Shown here one piece after another: positions 37,334 to 47,400 of a stretch of 64,000 bases of DNA. The stretch's first letter is position 1. Each line of letters starts with the position of its first letter. Both the position numbers and the translations under genes were made by a program. The stretch is from Rubrivivax sp. Its GTDB lineage: Bacteria > Pseudomonadota > Gammaproteobacteria > Burkholderiales > Burkholderiaceae_C. The stretch is taken from contig JAIXRN010000089.1 in the NCBI GenBank assembly GCA_027485165.1, positions 1 to 64,000 of the forward strand. Direction: 5' to 3'. The notes beneath the pieces were generated by a model. It was not told the origin of the DNA, did no database searches, and was given only the letters and a program-made list of their open reading frames with translations.

Positions 37334-40300
37334 ATGGCCGATGCAGCGTTCGAACGTGTTCACGCCTGGTACGCCCAGGCCATCGACCGGTCGATCGAAG
37401 GCGTGGCCGACGCCAACCAGCGTGCCCTGCTGCGCCGCCTGCTCTGGAGCCTGGCCGACCCGGTGAACCCGGCGGTGGCACCGCCACCCAACGACCCGGC
37501 CGGCTTCAACCAGCCGAACGTGGCAGGCAAGTCGTTGTCCATCGCCGCCCTGGTGGTGGGCGAGACCATCGTCGCCATCGACCCGCTGAAGGCCGTCATC
37601 GACGCGCTGGGTGGCGGCAACCTGGGCGATGCGAAGGAAGCCATCGCCAGCCTGGTGCAGCAGATCAAGCGCGCGGTCGAAGGCCGCCGCGTCGCGCCCA
37701 GCGCCTTCGGGCTGGGCAAGCTGCTGCTCACGCTGTCGCGCGACATCGAAACCCCGCCCGGCAACAACGCCGCCATTCCGAAAGCCGCCAAGCTGGCAGC
37801 CTTGGTCAGCAGCAACCCGGCGCAGCAGATGCGCACCAGTTCCACCCTGGGCGTGCAGGCCCTGCTGCTGGGCGCGGTGCTGGACAAGGCCTTTGCCGAC
37901 GACCCGGCGCAGCAGCTCAAGACCTGGGCCAGCTTCGCCGCCAACAACACCCTGGGCGGCGGCGTGCTGCCGCCGCTGCCGGCGCCCTTCCCCATCAACG
38001 CCGGCCCGGCCGTGCCCGGGGCCAGCGGTGACATCGCCATCACCGACTACGACATCGCGCGCGGCATCCGCTTCGCGCTGACGGCGGCACTGACGAAGGA
38101 ACGCACCGACGGCGCACGCAAACTGGTGGTCGACCTGAAGGCCCAGGGCGGCGTGCAGGTCCGCTGGGACGGCGTGGCCCCGGCGGTGGCCGAAGACGCC
38201 GCCAACCCGCTGGCGCTCAGCCTGGACGTGGCGATGAAGAAGGCCGGCGGCGGCGCTGGCGGAGAAGGCGCGATCGGCTTCCAGGCCCCAGCCGCCAACC
38301 CCACCATCCGGCTGCAGGTGGACGAGATCGGCGCCGGCCTGAAGCTGGAACGCCCCCCAGGCGGTGGCCAGCTGGCACCGGCCGTGACGATGCGCTTCAA
38401 GGGCGGCAAGCTGATCGTCTTCGTCGACCGCATCGACCCGGTGCTGCTGGGCCTGGTGCTGGGCCCGCGCGTGGAAGTCGAGCTGAACATCGAAGCCCTG
38501 GCCGACGCGGCCGGCGGGCTGCGCCTGAAGGACGGCAGCGGCCTGCGCGTGAACGTGCCGATCGAAACCCTGCCCACCGGGCCATTCAAGCTGCAGCTGA
38601 TCAGCTTCGGCATCCAGCCCGACCCCGCCTTTTCGCGCATCGAGACCGAGATTTCGATCTCGGCCGGCGTCGACCTGGGGCCCTTCAAGGCCAGCGTCGA
38701 ACGCATCGGCGCGAAGATCGCCATCGCGGTGGCCGATGGCAGCACGACGCTGGACTTCAAGCCCCCCACCGGCATTGGCCTGAGCCTGGACGCCGGGCCC
38801 GTCAGCGGTGGGGGCTTCCTGTCGCTGGACTTCGCCGCGGGTGAATACAAGGGCGCGCTGGAACTGAAGATCGCGTCGATCGGGGTGAAGGCACTCGGCC
38901 TGCTGCACACCAAGCGGCCGGGCGGCCAGTGGTCGCTGCTGCTGCTGATCTTCGGCAACTTCCCGCCCATCCAGCTGTCCTGGGGCTTCGTGCTGACGGG
39001 CGTGGGCGGGCTGGTGGGCGTGCAGCACACAGCCGACACGCAGGCGCTGTCGCGCGAACTTGGCCGCGGCGGGCTGGACGCCGTGCTGTTCCCAAAGGAC
39101 GTGGCTGGCAACGCGCCGCAGATCTTCCAGACCCTGTCGACCCTGTTCCCCTTCAAGCCCGGCGGATTCGTGCTGGGGCCGATGCTGGAAGTGGGCTGGG
39201 GCACGCCGGCACTCGTCAGCCTGCGGCTGGGCGTGCTGATCGAAGCCAGCCAGATTGCCATCCTGGGCCAGTTGGTGATCCAGATCCCGCCGCTGGTGGA
39301 CAAGAAGCTCGCCATCATCCTGCTGCAGCTGGACTTCGTCGGCAGCATCGTCTTCGACCCCTTCAAGATCGCCTTCGACGGCAAGCTGCGCGATTCACGC
39401 GTGGCGCTGATCAGCATCACCGGCCAGTTCGCCTTCCGCGCGGCCTTCGGCGACAAGCCCACGTTCCTGATCTCGGCCGGCGGCTTCCACCCGCGCTTTG
39501 CCGACATCCCGCCCGACGTGCCCATGCCCTTCGACCGCATCGGCGCGGGCTTTTCCATCGGCATCGTCGGCGTCAGCGTCAAGGGCTACTTCGCCGTCAC
39601 CGCGGCCACGGTGCAGGGCGGCTTCGAGATCAAGGCCTGGGGCGACGTGGGCGTGGCCAGCTTCGACGCCGGGCTGGGCTTCGACGCCATCTGCTACCTG
39701 CAGCCGAAGTTCTATTTCGAAGTCGACTTCCGTGCCTGGGCCAATGCCCAGGCCTTCGGCATCGAATTCGGCGTGCGCCTGGCCGGCCTGCTGGCCGGCC
39801 CCGGGCGCTGGCGCATCCGCGGCGAAGCCAGCGTCAGCCTGGGCATCTTCGGCAGCGTCTCGATCGACTTCGACGAACGCTGGGGCAGCGACACCGACAC
39901 GCCCCTGGTCACCGAAAACGCCTTCGCGCTGCTGACCAGCGAAGCCGGCAAGCGCGACAACTGGGCCGTGCAGCTGCCGCCTGGCGACCAGAGCTATGTC
40001 ACCGTCGCCACGCGCGAAGGCCAGACCGACCCGCTGGCGCACCCGATGGCGTCGCTCACCTTCACCCAGCGCCGCGTGCCGCTGAACCGCACGCTGGACA
40101 AAGTGGGCGACGCGAAGATCGCGGGCCCGCGGCAGGTGAAGATCAGCGCCGTCAGCTTCGACGGCGCGCCCGTGCCCGCCGCGCGCACGGCGCAGCGCGA
40201 ACAGTTCGCGGCCAGCCAGTTCTTCAAGATGTCCGACGAAGACAAGCTGGCCAGGCCGTCGTTCGAGGCCATGGACGCCGGCGAGCGCTTCCACTTCGAC

Positions 40301-40711
40301 GACTTCGAATTCGGCCCTGCGCAAGCCGCGCCGGTGGACTGGGAAACGCGCGACCTGAGCCCGCAGCCCGGCGGCCTGGGCAACCTGGGCCCGCTGGCGC
40401 TGATGCTGCAGCGCGACCATGTCTTCGCCCGCGCCCCACAGGCCACGCACTGGCTGCTGGCCACGGGCGCGGCCGCCCGCAGCCCGCTGCGCGCGGTGGC
40501 CGACCGCTTGCCGCTGGACATCACGCCCCTGGTGCTGGCAGACGCGCCCACCATGGCCGTGGCCAGCCGCACGCAAGCCAGCGCCACGTTGGCCAAACCC
40601 GCGGCTGGTGCCTGGGCGGCGCAGCAGGCCCTGCAGGCCGGCGCGGCCACGGCGGTGCAGGCCACGCAGTGGCAGGTGGTCGAGGCCTATGAACTGGCCA
40701 GCCCGGCATGA
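37334..40711 (+). CDS. Large uncharacterised protein, DUF6603-like (cluster gene 1 of 4)
   Basis: A 1125-residue protein without signal peptide. Residues 1-230 are helical and Ala/Leu-rich. From about 240 to 850 the sequence is a long series of alternating hydrophobic/polar beta-strands separated by Gly turns. Motif-like blocks are LSWGFVLTGVGGLVGV (about 549), LFP, EVGWGTPALVSLRLGV, SRVALISITGQFAFR and SAGGFHPRF (about 712-720). I recall these as features of DUF6603 proteins, found in scattered bacteria and fungi and of unknown function. The Ala-rich tail may bind the partners. A GAAGGA ribosome-binding site precedes the ATG. It heads four co-directional genes. Confidence 0.85.
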   Translation: MADAAFERVHAWYAQAIDRSIEGVADANQRALLRRLLWSLADPVNPAVAPPPNDPAGFNQPNVAGKSLSIAALVVGETIVAIDPLKAVIDALGGGNLGDAKEAIASLVQQIKRAVEGRRVAPSAFGLGKLLLTLSRDIETPPGNNAAIPKAAKLAALVSSNPAQQMRTSSTLGVQALLLGAVLDKAFADDPAQQLKTWASFAANNTLGGGVLPPLPAPFPINAGPAVPGASGDIAITDYDIARGIRFALTAALTKERTDGARKLVVDLKAQGGVQVRWDGVAPAVAEDAANPLALSLDVAMKKAGGGAGGEGAIGFQAPAANPTIRLQVDEIGAGLKLERPPGGGQLAPAVTMRFKGGKLIVFVDRIDPVLLGLVLGPRVEVELNIEALADAAGGLRLKDGSGLRVNVPIETLPTGPFKLQLISFGIQPDPAFSRIETEISISAGVDLGPFKASVERIGAKIAIAVADGSTTLDFKPPTGIGLSLDAGPVSGGGFLSLDFAAGEYKGALELKIASIGVKALGLLHTKRPGGQWSLLLLIFGNFPPIQLSWGFVLTGVGGLVGVQHTADTQALSRELGRGGLDAVLFPKDVAGNAPQIFQTLSTLFPFKPGGFVLGPMLEVGWGTPALVSLRLGVLIEASQIAILGQLVIQIPPLVDKKLAIILLQLDFVGSIVFDPFKIAFDGKLRDSRVALISITGQFAFRAAFGDKPTFLISAGGFHPRFADIPPDVPMPFDRIGAGFSIGIVGVSVKGYFAVTAATVQGGFEIKAWGDVGVASFDAGLGFDAICYLQPKFYFEVDFRAWANAQAFGIEFGVRLAGLLAGPGRWRIRGEASVSLGIFGSVSIDFDERWGSDTDTPLVTENAFALLTSEAGKRDNWAVQLPPGDQSYVTVATREGQTDPLAHPMASLTFTQRRVPLNRTLDKVGDAKIAGPRQVKISAVSFDGAPVPAARTAQREQFAASQFFKMSDEDKLARPSFEAMDAGERFHFDDFEFGPAQAAPVDWETRDLSPQPGGLGNLGPLALMLQRDHVFARAPQATHWLLATGAAARSPLRAVADRLPLDITPLVLADAPTMAVASRTQASATLAKPAAGAWAAQQALQAGAATAVQATQWQVVEAYELASPA

Positions 40712-40719
40712 ACGGCCTT

Positions 40720-40746
40720 GGCCCTGTCGGCCCTGTCGGCCCTGTC
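40720..40746 (+). repeat. Tandem repeat (GGCCCTGTC)3 between cluster genes 1 and 2
   Basis: Three exact 9-bp units lie in the 72-bp gap just after the stop of the first cluster gene. The next start codon (40784) is 37 bp further on. No hairpin or terminator feature accompanies it. Confidence 0.9.
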
Positions 40747-40783
40747 GGCGGTGACCGCCTGAAGCACTGAAAGACGCCCCACC

Positions 40784-43700
40784 ATGGCCGACGTCCACTA
40801 CGAATTCCTGCCCTGGGCCCGGCGCGGCCTGGCGCGTGCGCACACCAACCAGCAGGCCCTGGGCCGCCCCGTGCTGCCCACCGTGCAGGTTGGCCTGCAG
40901 TTGCAAGGCAGCGTGAACGAAGACGCCAGCGCCAGCGCGCAGGTGCCACTGAAGATGATCGGCCCGGCCGACGTGGTGGGCATCGACCCGCGCACCATCA
41001 TCCGCACCGAACCGCGCGCCGGCAACCACGACTTCGAACCCAACTACCTGGCGGCGATCGAATTCGACCCGCCCGACTTCCCCTGGCTGCTGACACCCGC
41101 CCGCGCCGATGCCCAGCAGCGCCTGCTGCCCTGGCTGGCCCTGGTGGTGTTCAAGCGCGACGAGGTCGACGGCGAACCCCGGCTGCGCAGCGCCCGGCTG
41201 CTGCCTTCGCTGACGCTGCGCGGCACCGTGCCGCTGCCCGACCTGTCGCAGGCCTGGCTATGGGCCCATGCCCAGGTGTTGCGCAACCCGCAGGCTGGCG
41301 ACGTGGGCACTGATGCTGCCGGTCTAGCCAACACGCTGAAGAATGAACCGCAGCGCAACCTGTCGCGCCTGGTGTGCCCGCGCCGGCTGGAGCCCGGGCA
41401 AAGCTACATCGCCTGTGTCGTACCGCTGTTTGAACAGGGCCTGCTGGCCGGCCTGGGCCGGCGCGTGGACCCGAACGCGACGCTCTCGCTGGCCTGGGAA
41501 GGCGGCGAGGCCACCGACCTGGAACTGCCGGTCTACTACCACTGGACCTTTTCCACCGGCCCGGCCGGCGACTTCGAGGCCCTGGCCCGGCGCCTGAAAG
41601 CCCCGATGGACCCCGGTTCACCGCCCAGCCTGGCCACGCTGGGCAGGATGCCGGTGGAAGTGGACGCCGACCTGCTGTTCCAGGACCCCGCGGTGCGCGC
41701 GCAAGGCCCCGCGGCCGTGAAGGCGGCCTACGTGGCGCAGTACGAAGGCGCGATGCTGTCGCTGACTGCGAACGTGCCGCCTCAGCCCGCGCGCGCGGCC
41801 GACATCGCCAGCGAACTGGCCGCCATCCTGAACGCCGGCGAACAGCGCGCCCTGGGCAACCTGGCGCTGGAAGACGAAGAACCCGAAGTGCCCCTGGTCG
41901 GCCCGCCGGTCTACGGCGCCTGGCACGCGCGCGCACACAGCGTGAACCCAACGCAGACGCAGCGCTGGCTGCACGGCCTGAACCTGCGCGTGCCGCAGCG
42001 CATGGCCGCCGGCGTGGGCACGCGGCTGGTGCAGAAGCACCAGGAAGTCTTCATGCAGGCCGCCTGGTCGCAGATGGGCGACATCCTGAAGGCCGAACGC
42101 CTGCTGTCGATGGCCCACCTGTCGGTGCGGGCCCTGGGCTGCCTGGTCGACCGGGTGAACAAGCTGGCGCCCGAACGCCGGCTGCAGTTTCTGGCCCCGG
42201 CCGCCGCGCGCATGGCCAGCGACGCCCGCCCATCGGCCGGCGGCGCGCCGCTGACGATCTGGGGCTACCAGCAGACCACCAGCCTGCCCGAAGCCGCGGG
42301 TGACGGCGCGCTGCGCCGCGGCCTGGCCAGCCAGCGCCCTTACATGCGCCGCGCCGCCGCGTTGCCGCAGGGCGGGCTGGCGAACGCGCTGACCCGCGCG
42401 CACGCCAGCACCGACAGCCTGGTCGGCCTGCTGGCCGCCCCGCGCTTTCGCACCGACGGCATCCGCAGCCTGCGTGCACTGGACGGCATCGCCATCGCGC
42501 CCGGCGGCCCGGCGCGGCTGGACGTGCCCGGCCTGGGCACCCAGCTGCCCGTGGCCCTGCTGGCCACACTGCAGGGCGGCCAGCGCACGCTGCAGGCGCA
42601 GCCCGCCGCCGCCTTCCAGCGCCCCAGCGTGGCCGCACGGCTGCGCACGGGGGTGCTGCTGGACGCTTCCTGGGCGCGGGTGGACGAACTGCTGGGCGCC
42701 GTCGCTCGCCAGCAGTTCAGCAGCGGCTTCCAGCCCGACACCGCCATGCCGACCCTGGCCGCCGCCGACCTGGCCCAGGGCCTGCTGGCCACGCGCAAGC
42801 TGCGCGCTGAAGGCGTGCTGCTGGCAGCAGTGCAGACGAACAATAGCTTCGCGCTGGCGCCCCCGCAGGCGCTGCGCGTGGATTCACGCGACGGCCGCGT
42901 GCATGTGGCCGCTGCCGCGCCACGGGTGATGGCGGACATGACGGCCGGCTTGCAGGCAGCCGGCAGCGGGGTCGAACAGGCGGCGGTCGTGAAGCCTGGC
43001 GCGCTGGCCTCGGTGCCGATTGCCGCCATCCGCCAGCACGGCCCCCGGGCGCTGTTCGCCAGCCTGCCCGTGGGCACGCTGGCCGGGGGCGACGCTGCTG
43101 GTGTGGCACTCGGCAGCCGCGCTGGCGGCCGCTTCGGCCCGCCGCGCAGCACGGTGGTGCCGGCCCTGCCCCAGCCGCCGGCAGCGGGCGTACCGCCTGG
43201 CCTGGCGGGCGGGCGCATCGGCGTCACCACCCTGCCGCCAGAACTGGGCGCCCCGGTGCTGGCACGCTTCCGCCAGGCCTGGGCAGAGCGCCTGGAACGC
43301 GAAGCCGCCCCCGCGCTGCCGCGCGGCGTGGCGCTACAGCCCGTGCCCTTCGACACCCCCGCCGCCGTGCAGGCCGCTGGGCTGGCGCTGGACATGAAGA
43401 CGCTGGTGCCGCGCCGCGTGCAGGGCCTGCTGCAGCTGGCTGGCAGCGGGCTGGACATCACGCGCGGGCGTGCCGGCATGGTCGGCGACACGCTGCTGAA
43501 CCTGGAACGCTATGTCCTGCCCAAGCTCTGGGACCGCGTGATGGCCTACCCGAAGATCGAAGAAGCCCTGTACGCCAAGCTGGCCAACATGGACCGCGAA
43601 GCCTTCCTGCCCGGCGCGCAGGAAATCCCCAACGACAGCATCCTGCTGCTGAAGACCAACCCGCGCTTCGTCGAAAGCTTCCTGGTCGGCGCCAACCACG

Positions 43701-44467
43701 AGATGGGGCGCGAAATGCTGTGGCGCGGCTTCCCCACCGACCAGCGCGGCACGCCCTTCCAGCGCTTCTGGCCGTACTTCGACCGTGAACGCATGGACGT
43801 GCTGCCCATCCACCAGTGGCAGGCCAGCAAACCCATCGGCCAGGCCGGTGGTACCGACACGAAGGAACAGCTGGTGCTGCTGGTGCGCGGGCAGCTGCTG
43901 CGCCGCTACCCCAACACCAACGTCTACGCGATTGCGCGCGACGGCACCGAAACCCCGGCGCGCTTCGACGGCAGCCGCGCGGTCACCGGGCCTGACGCCG
44001 CCGGGTTGTTGCCGCCCGACATCAGCTTCTTCGTCTTCCCGATTGCGCCGGTCGATGCGCCGAAGTACTGGTTCGTGCTGGAAGAGCCGATGACCGAACC
44101 GCGCTTCGGCTTCGACGACGGCGAAGCCCCGCGCCAGGTGCCGCGCGTGCGCCGCCGCGGCGGCGGCCAGCTGATGCAGCGCTTCGTGCTGGCCCCAGGC
44201 GCCGCCGCGCCGCTGGCCGACACCTGGCTGGACGTGGACTGGGGCGATGTCGGCACCGCCCCCGGCAGCCACCTGACGCTGGCGCAACTGGCCAGCGTGA
44301 ACTTCACACCCACGGCCCAGTTGCCGCCGGGCACCGTGCGCAGCCTGGCCCAGCTGAACAGCGCCAGCGCCCATGCCGGGCAGGCCGCCGCGGCCCTGTT
44401 GCAGCGGCCCTTCCGCGGCTACTTTGCCGGCACCCGGCTGGCCACCGGCAACCCCCCGCCGCCCTGA
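40784..44467 (+). CDS. Large uncharacterised protein (cluster gene 2 of 4)
   Basis: A 1227-residue protein with no signal peptide, transmembrane helix or known catalytic motif. Conserved-looking blocks: VVGIDPRTIIRTEPR and FEPNYLAAIEFDPPDFPWLLTPA near residues 63-105, LLPWLALVVFKRDEV after it, and in the C-terminal third NPRFVESFLVGANHEMGRE followed by LWRGFPTDQRGTPFQRFW (about residues 957-992). Next come LVLLVRGQLLRRYPNTNVYA, FVLEEPMTEPRFGFDD and an Arg-rich stretch (VRRRGGGQ). I recognise these as recurrent in unannotated large proteins but know no function. It lies 10 bp before gene 3. Confidence 0.8.
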   Translation: MADVHYEFLPWARRGLARAHTNQQALGRPVLPTVQVGLQLQGSVNEDASASAQVPLKMIGPADVVGIDPRTIIRTEPRAGNHDFEPNYLAAIEFDPPDFPWLLTPARADAQQRLLPWLALVVFKRDEVDGEPRLRSARLLPSLTLRGTVPLPDLSQAWLWAHAQVLRNPQAGDVGTDAAGLANTLKNEPQRNLSRLVCPRRLEPGQSYIACVVPLFEQGLLAGLGRRVDPNATLSLAWEGGEATDLELPVYYHWTFSTGPAGDFEALARRLKAPMDPGSPPSLATLGRMPVEVDADLLFQDPAVRAQGPAAVKAAYVAQYEGAMLSLTANVPPQPARAADIASELAAILNAGEQRALGNLALEDEEPEVPLVGPPVYGAWHARAHSVNPTQTQRWLHGLNLRVPQRMAAGVGTRLVQKHQEVFMQAAWSQMGDILKAERLLSMAHLSVRALGCLVDRVNKLAPERRLQFLAPAAARMASDARPSAGGAPLTIWGYQQTTSLPEAAGDGALRRGLASQRPYMRRAAALPQGGLANALTRAHASTDSLVGLLAAPRFRTDGIRSLRALDGIAIAPGGPARLDVPGLGTQLPVALLATLQGGQRTLQAQPAAAFQRPSVAARLRTGVLLDASWARVDELLGAVARQQFSSGFQPDTAMPTLAAADLAQGLLATRKLRAEGVLLAAVQTNNSFALAPPQALRVDSRDGRVHVAAAAPRVMADMTAGLQAAGSGVEQAAVVKPGALASVPIAAIRQHGPRALFASLPVGTLAGGDAAGVALGSRAGGRFGPPRSTVVPALPQPPAAGVPPGLAGGRIGVTTLPPELGAPVLARFRQAWAERLEREAAPALPRGVALQPVPFDTPAAVQAAGLALDMKTLVPRRVQGLLQLAGSGLDITRGRAGMVGDTLLNLERYVLPKLWDRVMAYPKIEEALYAKLANMDREAFLPGAQEIPNDSILLLKTNPRFVESFLVGANHEMGREMLWRGFPTDQRGTPFQRFWPYFDRERMDVLPIHQWQASKPIGQAGGTDTKEQLVLLVRGQLLRRYPNTNVYAIARDGTETPARFDGSRAVTGPDAAGLLPPDISFFVFPIAPVDAPKYWFVLEEPMTEPRFGFDDGEAPRQVPRVRRRGGGQLMQRFVLAPGAAAPLADTWLDVDWGDVGTAPGSHLTLAQLASVNFTPTAQLPPGTVRSLAQLNSASAHAGQAAAALLQRPFRGYFAGTRLATGNPPPP

Positions 44468-44477
44468 GACACCCACC

Positions 44478-47400
44478 ATGGCCCGCCCACCCCAGATCGC
44501 CCCCCTGGCCGCGTTGCGCGCGCAGCGCATCGCAAACGACGCCGAGCTGGCCGAGGCCATTGCCGCGGTGGAAGCGGCGCGCCGCCAGCGCGACCGGCTG
44601 GTCAGCCAGGCCGGCGGCGGCAACGCCATCGGCGAAGCCGGCTTTTTGCTGCAAGCCGCCCAGGAACGCTACACGGGCCTGCGGGTGCGCCGCGGCGAAC
44701 TGCTGGCCGAAGTCACGGCGCTGTCCAACGCCGCCGCCAATGCCGCCAGCGACGACGAGAGCGCAGCCCTGTTCGGCGCGCTGGAAGGCGACCAGCCCAT
44801 CCTGATGCTGCCGGTGCGCCTGGAAACCCGCTACGGCACCGACGCGCTGGGCCAGCGCGAACTGCTGCTGCGCATCTACCCCGACGCCGCCCATGTGCAG
44901 CGCCATCTGGCAGCGCTGACCGAAGCCGAACAGGCCGCCGGCCGCGCCTACTGGCAGGCGCGCTTCGAACGCCTGGCCCTGCCGCCGCCAGACACCCAGC
45001 CGCCCAGCGAAGCCTGGCGCATGCAGGACCAGCGCGCGCAAGCCCTGTGGGGCGAACTCGTGCGCACGCTGCGGGCGCCGCGTGCGGCCTGGGTGGTGCA
45101 GCGCACGCGCCCGCTGAACGCCGCGCACCTGGACGGCGCCAACCCGGCCCCGGCCGAACCCGACTTCCCACCCGCCGCAGCCCCAGGCTCGCGCCTGGCC
45201 GCCCAGCCCGCGGCGGTGATGCTGCCCGACCGCTTCTGCGCCGTTGGCCTGGACGACAGCGGCCGCGTGCTCTTCCGCCGCTTCGGCCAGCCGGTGCCCG
45301 ACGTGTTGGCGATGGCGCCCGTCATCGCGCCGGGCGACAAGCCCAGCGCCGGCGAAGCGCAAGCCGCGTTCAGTGGCGAAGCCGAATGGCTGGCCCACTT
45401 CGAAGCCGCCGTGGCCGTGGGCATGGGCTTGCGCATCCGCCAGGCCGAGATCGACGCCTGGCGCCAGCGCCACCCTGGCACGCCGGCCTTCAACCTGGCC
45501 AACCCGCTGGCCCAGCTGCTGGTGCTGGGCATCGACTGGACGCTCACGCCCGAACAAGCCGCCGACGGTGTGGCCGCGCTGCTGGAAGCGCAGGCGGCCA
45601 GCAATGGCATCGGCTTCATCCCCGTGGGCACGCCCACCAACAACACGCGCAGCGGCGCGTCGGGCCACAGCCCGGCCCTGCTGCGCGACCCCGCTGCGGC
45701 CCAGCCCGACCCGCCGGCGCCCGGCACGTCGGCCGTCGAAGCGCTGCGCTTTGCGCTGGGCCTGCCCGACAGCAGCTTCATCAGCGTCAACATCCCCGGT
45801 GCCGAACTCGACGACGCTTCGCTGGCCGGGCACATGGCCAACGCGCTGTATGCCGGCACCATCGGCAGCTACATCCAGCAGATGTGGGTGAACGCCGACG
45901 CCCCCGTGCAGTTCAGCGCGTCGGCGCGGGACGCGCTGCGCGCCCATGTCGTCACCTACCTGCGCCCCGCCGGGCCGCTGCAGCCGCTGCGCGTGGACAT
46001 GCAGCCCTACGGTCTGCTGCCGGTGCTGGCCGCGGGCCGCTATGCGGGCGAAAACGCGTTCGAAAACGGCCTGCACGGCGTGCTGCAAAGCCTGCGGCCC
46101 AAATGGCAAGGCGCCCTGCCCCAGGTGCCGCGTTTCGACGGCAGCACCGCCAGCACCCATGCCCTGCTGCAGCACGGGCCCTGGGCGCAGACGCTGAGCT
46201 ACCGCCAGATCAACGAAGACGCCGTGGCCAGTGCGGCACAGTCGCAGCTGGCGAATTTCCAGCAGACCCTGCGCAGCCTGCCGGGCAGCGTGTACCTGCG
46301 GGCCATGCAGGCCACCTGGGGCCCGCAGGCGGCCAACGCCACCGTGCTGTCGGCCCTGCCGCTGGCGCGCGCGGTGCTGCAGCCCGAGCCTTCGCGCCTG
46401 CCCGCGGCCATGCCCTGGGTGCTGGCCGACAGCCAGGTGAAGGCGCGTGAGGCGGCAGACGAAACACCGGCACCGGCCTACATCGGCGCCATCGCCAGCG
46501 CCATCGACGCCGGCACCGACCTGAAAGGCCGCTTCGCCCAGCTGCGCCAGGCGCAGGCCCTGCTGCACGGGCTGCTGGTGTGGTCGGCCGACCGCGAAGC
46601 CGACACCGGCAACGTCGGCCTGCTGGCCGAAGTGCCCGGCGTGCTGGCCCAAGGCCACGCCAGCCAGCTGTTGCGCACGCCCTTGGCCGTAGGGGTGGAC
46701 GACGACCGCAGCGACGAACGCGTGCTGCAGCTGGAACACGCCGGCCAGGTGGCGCGGCTCGCGCTGCCGGGCGTCACCGGCGACGACGGCATCGGCACCC
46801 ATGTCGCACGCCAGGCCGCCAGTGCCGCGGCCAGCGCGCTGCGCGAAGGCACGCCGCTGGTCTACACCGCCTGGTTCCGTGAACCGCAGCGCAGCCTGCT
46901 GGACGGCTGGCAGCTGCGCCTGCCGCGCTATGCCCGCCACCTGGGCAGCGTGCGCGCCAGCCTGGGTGAACTGGCCACGCGCACGGTGGGCGAACTGAAC
47001 TGGGCCCTGCGCACCACGCTGGACGGCTTCGACTACCGCTTGGACGCCTGGGCCACCAGCCTGGCCACGCGCCGGCTGGCCCGCCTGCGGGTGGGTGCCG
47101 ACAACCAGCGCCGCACCGGCCTGCACGTGGGCGCCTACGGCTGGGTGCTGGGCCTGCGCCCCGACCCCGCCGACAACCGCGAAAGCCGCGGCCACATGCT
47201 GATGCCCAGCCTGCGTCATGCTGCGGCCGCCGCGGTGCTGCGCAGCGGCTTCGACAACGGCGACATAAGCGAACGCAAGACCTTCACGCTGGACCTGTCG
47301 TCGGCCCGCGTGCGCGCCGCGCGCGACCTGTTCGAAGGCCTGGCCCAGGGCCAGCCGCTGGCGCGCCTCTTGGGCTACCGCTTCGAACGCGCCCTGCGCG

